This document shows, in pieces, positions 3,834 through 5,609 of a stretch of DNA of 5,609 bases (positions within the stretch are counted from its first letter, which is position 1; each line of letters starts with the position of its first letter). The stretch covers positions 16,744 to 22,352 of the forward strand of contig JAUNBV010000009.1 of assembly GCA_030526885.1 (NCBI GenBank), in the 5' to 3' direction. This DNA comes from Syntrophomonadaceae bacterium (GTDB taxonomy: Bacteria > Bacillota > Syntrophomonadia > Syntrophomonadales > Syntrophomonadaceae). Under the pieces are notes generated by a model that saw only the letters and a list, made by a program, of their open reading frames with translations, had not been told where the DNA came from and did not search any database. A program made the position numbers and the translations under genes.

Positions 3834-5609
3834 ATGCCTTTTGACGGGCTTACCCTGCGGGCTTTGCTGCATGAGCTGAACGCTCAGTATCAGGATGCCC
3901 GCATTGATAAGATTCATCAGCCGGAAAAAAATGAACTGGCGCTGACGCTGAAGCGATATAAGGAACCGTCGGCAAAGCTTTTGATCTCTGCCGACGCTCA
4001 GCGCGCGCGCCTGCATATCAGCACCGACCGGAGCGATAACCCCAAGCAGGCTCCGGCTTTTTGCATGCTGCTGCGCAAACATCTGGAGGGCGGCAAGATC
4101 AAGCATTTTGAGCAGCCGGGCTTAGAGCGTATTGCGCGCATCCACATCGAAGCCTTAAACGATTTCCGCGAATGGCAGGAAAAAGTATTGGTGTGCGAGT
4201 TCATGGGCAAGCACTCCAATATTATCCTGCTCAATCCCGAGACCAATACCATCATCGACGGCATCCGCAAATACGGCTCCGACCTGAGCTCCTGGCGCGA
4301 GGTGCTGCCGGGGCGGGAATACATCTCCCCTCCCCCGCAAAACAAAGCGGAGCTCACCCATTTGAGCTATGAACAGTTTTGCGCCCGCATCTGGGCGGAT
4401 GAGAAGCTGGCCTTAAGCCGCGCCCTGTTCACCGTAGCCGACGGTTTCAGCCCCCGCTCCGCTCAGGAACTGACTTTTAACAGCGGGCTGGACCCGCAAA
4501 TGCCGGTGGCGGAATGCGGCGAACTGGAACTTTCCACCCTGTACCGCAGTTTATTGGACTGGTTAAACGAGCTTTACTCCGGGCATTACCTGCCCACGCT
4601 GATGCAGGACCGCCCCAAATCCTCCGATATTGCGCCGTGGTCGCCGCAATCGCTGCCCGAGGCCGCGCTGACTCATTTTGATTCCATGAACCAATGCTGC
4701 GATGAGTATTACCGGCAGAAAATGGATCAGATCCGCACCGATAACGCCAAGCGTACCTTGTCGCGCAAGCTGGAAATTCTACTGGAAAAGCACGCCCGCA
4801 GCCTGAACTTTCAGCAGGGCGATCTGCACGCGGCCTATGGCAAGGAAATATACAAGACCAAGGGCGAGCTTTTGACCGCTTATGCCCATGAATACAAAAA
4901 AGGGGACCTGCAGGCGGTGGTGGAGGACTTTGTGACCGGCGAGCCAGTCACTATCGAGCTCAGCCCGCGCTTTACCCCCATTGAAAACGCACAGCAGCTA
5001 TTTAAAATCTATAATAAAAGCCGCGGCGCCATCCGCCATCTGCAAGAGCGCATCGCCGATTCCGAGCGCGAGATAGAATACATCGAATCGGTGCTGGTAG
5101 CGATAAATGCCTGCGCCCGCTACGAGGAACTGGGCGAGATCCGCGAGGAATTGGAAAAAGGCGGCTACCTCACCGCCCCCCCGGCCAAAAAGAAAGAGAA
5201 GATAACCAAAAGCAGCCCCCGCCGCTATCTGTCATCGGACGGGATGACCATACTGGTGGGCCGCAACAACGTGCAGAACGACTGGCTCACCCTGCGCTAC
5301 GCCGACCGCGACGATCTGTGGCTGCACACCCAGGAAATACCCGGCACCCATGTTATCCTGCGCCTGCCGTCACACCTCAAGAGTATTCAGGAGGTGCCGG
5401 ACGCCAGCGTTGAGGAGGCGGCCCTGTTGGCCGCCTGGTACAGTAAGGCCGCCGCTTCTCCCAAGGTGCCGGTGGATTATACCTTCCGTCGGCAGGTAAG
5501 TAAGCCGGCGGCGGCCAAGCCCGGCATGGTGGTATACGAGGGTTACTGGACCCTGATGGTAAACCCCTGTTCCCCCGCCATGCAGGACATTCTGGCCCGC
5601 GAGGAAGCT
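3834..5609 (+). CDS. rqcH: RqcH / NFACT family ribosome quality-control factor (3' end missing)
   Basis: RqcH (Rqc2/NEMF homologue; formerly fibronectin-binding protein A, YloA) binds 50S subunits carrying stalled peptidyl-tRNA, recruits tRNA-Ala and adds C-terminal alanine tails that mark the chain for ClpXP. I read 592 codons from ATG 3834 with no stop up to the window edge. The Bacillus protein is about 570 residues, so only a short tail should be missing. The ribosome binding site GGAGG is 8 bases upstream. NFACT-N covers about 1-170, with FDGLTLRALLHEL, KIHQP (26-30), FCMLLRKHLEGG (76-87) and MGKHSNIIL (124-132). A helix-hairpin-helix-like part follows (about 190-220), then the coiled-coil middle (about 285-440). 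NFACT-R has ILVGRNNVQNDWLTLRYA (473-490) and DDLWLHTQEIPGTHVILR (493-510), then KVPVDYT (544-550) and KPGMVVYEG (562-570). The conserved Asp-Arg pair of NFACT-N is Glu98-Arg99 here. It lies 15 bases after usp in a likely operon. Confidence 0.95.
   Translation, partial: MPFDGLTLRALLHELNAQYQDARIDKIHQPEKNELALTLKRYKEPSAKLLISADAQRARLHISTDRSDNPKQAPAFCMLLRKHLEGGKIKHFEQPGLERIARIHIEALNDFREWQEKVLVCEFMGKHSNIILLNPETNTIIDGIRKYGSDLSSWREVLPGREYISPPPQNKAELTHLSYEQFCARIWADEKLALSRALFTVADGFSPRSAQELTFNSGLDPQMPVAECGELELSTLYRSLLDWLNELYSGHYLPTLMQDRPKSSDIAPWSPQSLPEAALTHFDSMNQCCDEYYRQKMDQIRTDNAKRTLSRKLEILLEKHARSLNFQQGDLHAAYGKEIYKTKGELLTAYAHEYKKGDLQAVVEDFVTGEPVTIELSPRFTPIENAQQLFKIYNKSRGAIRHLQERIADSEREIEYIESVLVAINACARYEELGEIREELEKGGYLTAPPAKKKEKITKSSPRRYLSSDGMTILVGRNNVQNDWLTLRYADRDDLWLHTQEIPGTHVILRLPSHLKSIQEVPDASVEEAALLAAWYSKAAASPKVPVDYTFRRQVSKPAAAKPGMVVYEGYWTLMVNPCSPAMQDILAREEA

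Noticed and set aside
3348..4106. 252-codon open frame on the minus strand opposite usp and the start of rqcH
   Set aside because: It is antisense to two genes with clear family motifs, its translation is rich in His, Gln and Arg without a recognisable fold, and it has no convincing start context. It is a shadow of G/C-biased codons.
3998..4361. Overlapping minus-strand frames inside rqcH (119 and 68 codons)
   Set aside because: Both lie wholly within conserved NFACT-N coding sequence and have no ribosome binding site or family signature.

Overview
This window reads as chromosomal DNA from a spore-forming Firmicute (Bacillota). Both dipicolinate synthase subunits (DpaA/SpoVFA and DpaB/SpoVFB) are present, and these are made only by endospore formers. 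Ribosome binding sites are strong Gram-positive purine tracts, one initiator is TTG, and codon third positions favour G/C. The order dapB-dpaA-dpaB resembles clostridial (Peptococcaceae-like) genomes more than Bacillus, but I cannot name a genus from sequence alone. No mobile element, CRISPR array, tRNA or rRNA is visible.

The layout is two divergent groups around an intergenic stretch at 3141-3392. Leftward (minus strand) run an unrecognised 142-residue protein, dapB, dpaA and dpaB. Rightward (plus strand) run a universal stress protein gene and, 15 bases later, rqcH (NFACT/Rqc2 family), which is open to the last base of the window and therefore incomplete. Coding density is high and no gene-free stretch exceeds 300 bases.

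The leftward genes sit at the branch point of the diaminopimelate pathway. The product of DapA is either reduced by DapB toward diaminopimelate and lysine (cell wall, protein) or converted by DpaA/DpaB into dipicolinate for the spore core. The non-coding DNA fits separate control of the two branches: a housekeeping-type promoter before dapB, a good intrinsic terminator after dapB, and directly beyond it a sigma-K-like promoter before dpaA. In related genomes asd, dapG and dapA often follow dpaB; they would lie beyond the left edge.

The rightward pair is a likely operon joining a small UspA-fold protein to the ribosome-associated quality-control factor that adds C-terminal alanine tails to stalled nascent chains. 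Both proteins show substitutions at normally conserved positions: Arg and Asn in the Usp nucleotide-binding motifs, and Glu in place of Asp in the RqcH 'DR' pair. I found no clearly new system. The best leads are these substitutions, the usp-rqcH pairing, the insulated dapB/dpaA junction and the uncharacterised four-cysteine protein.
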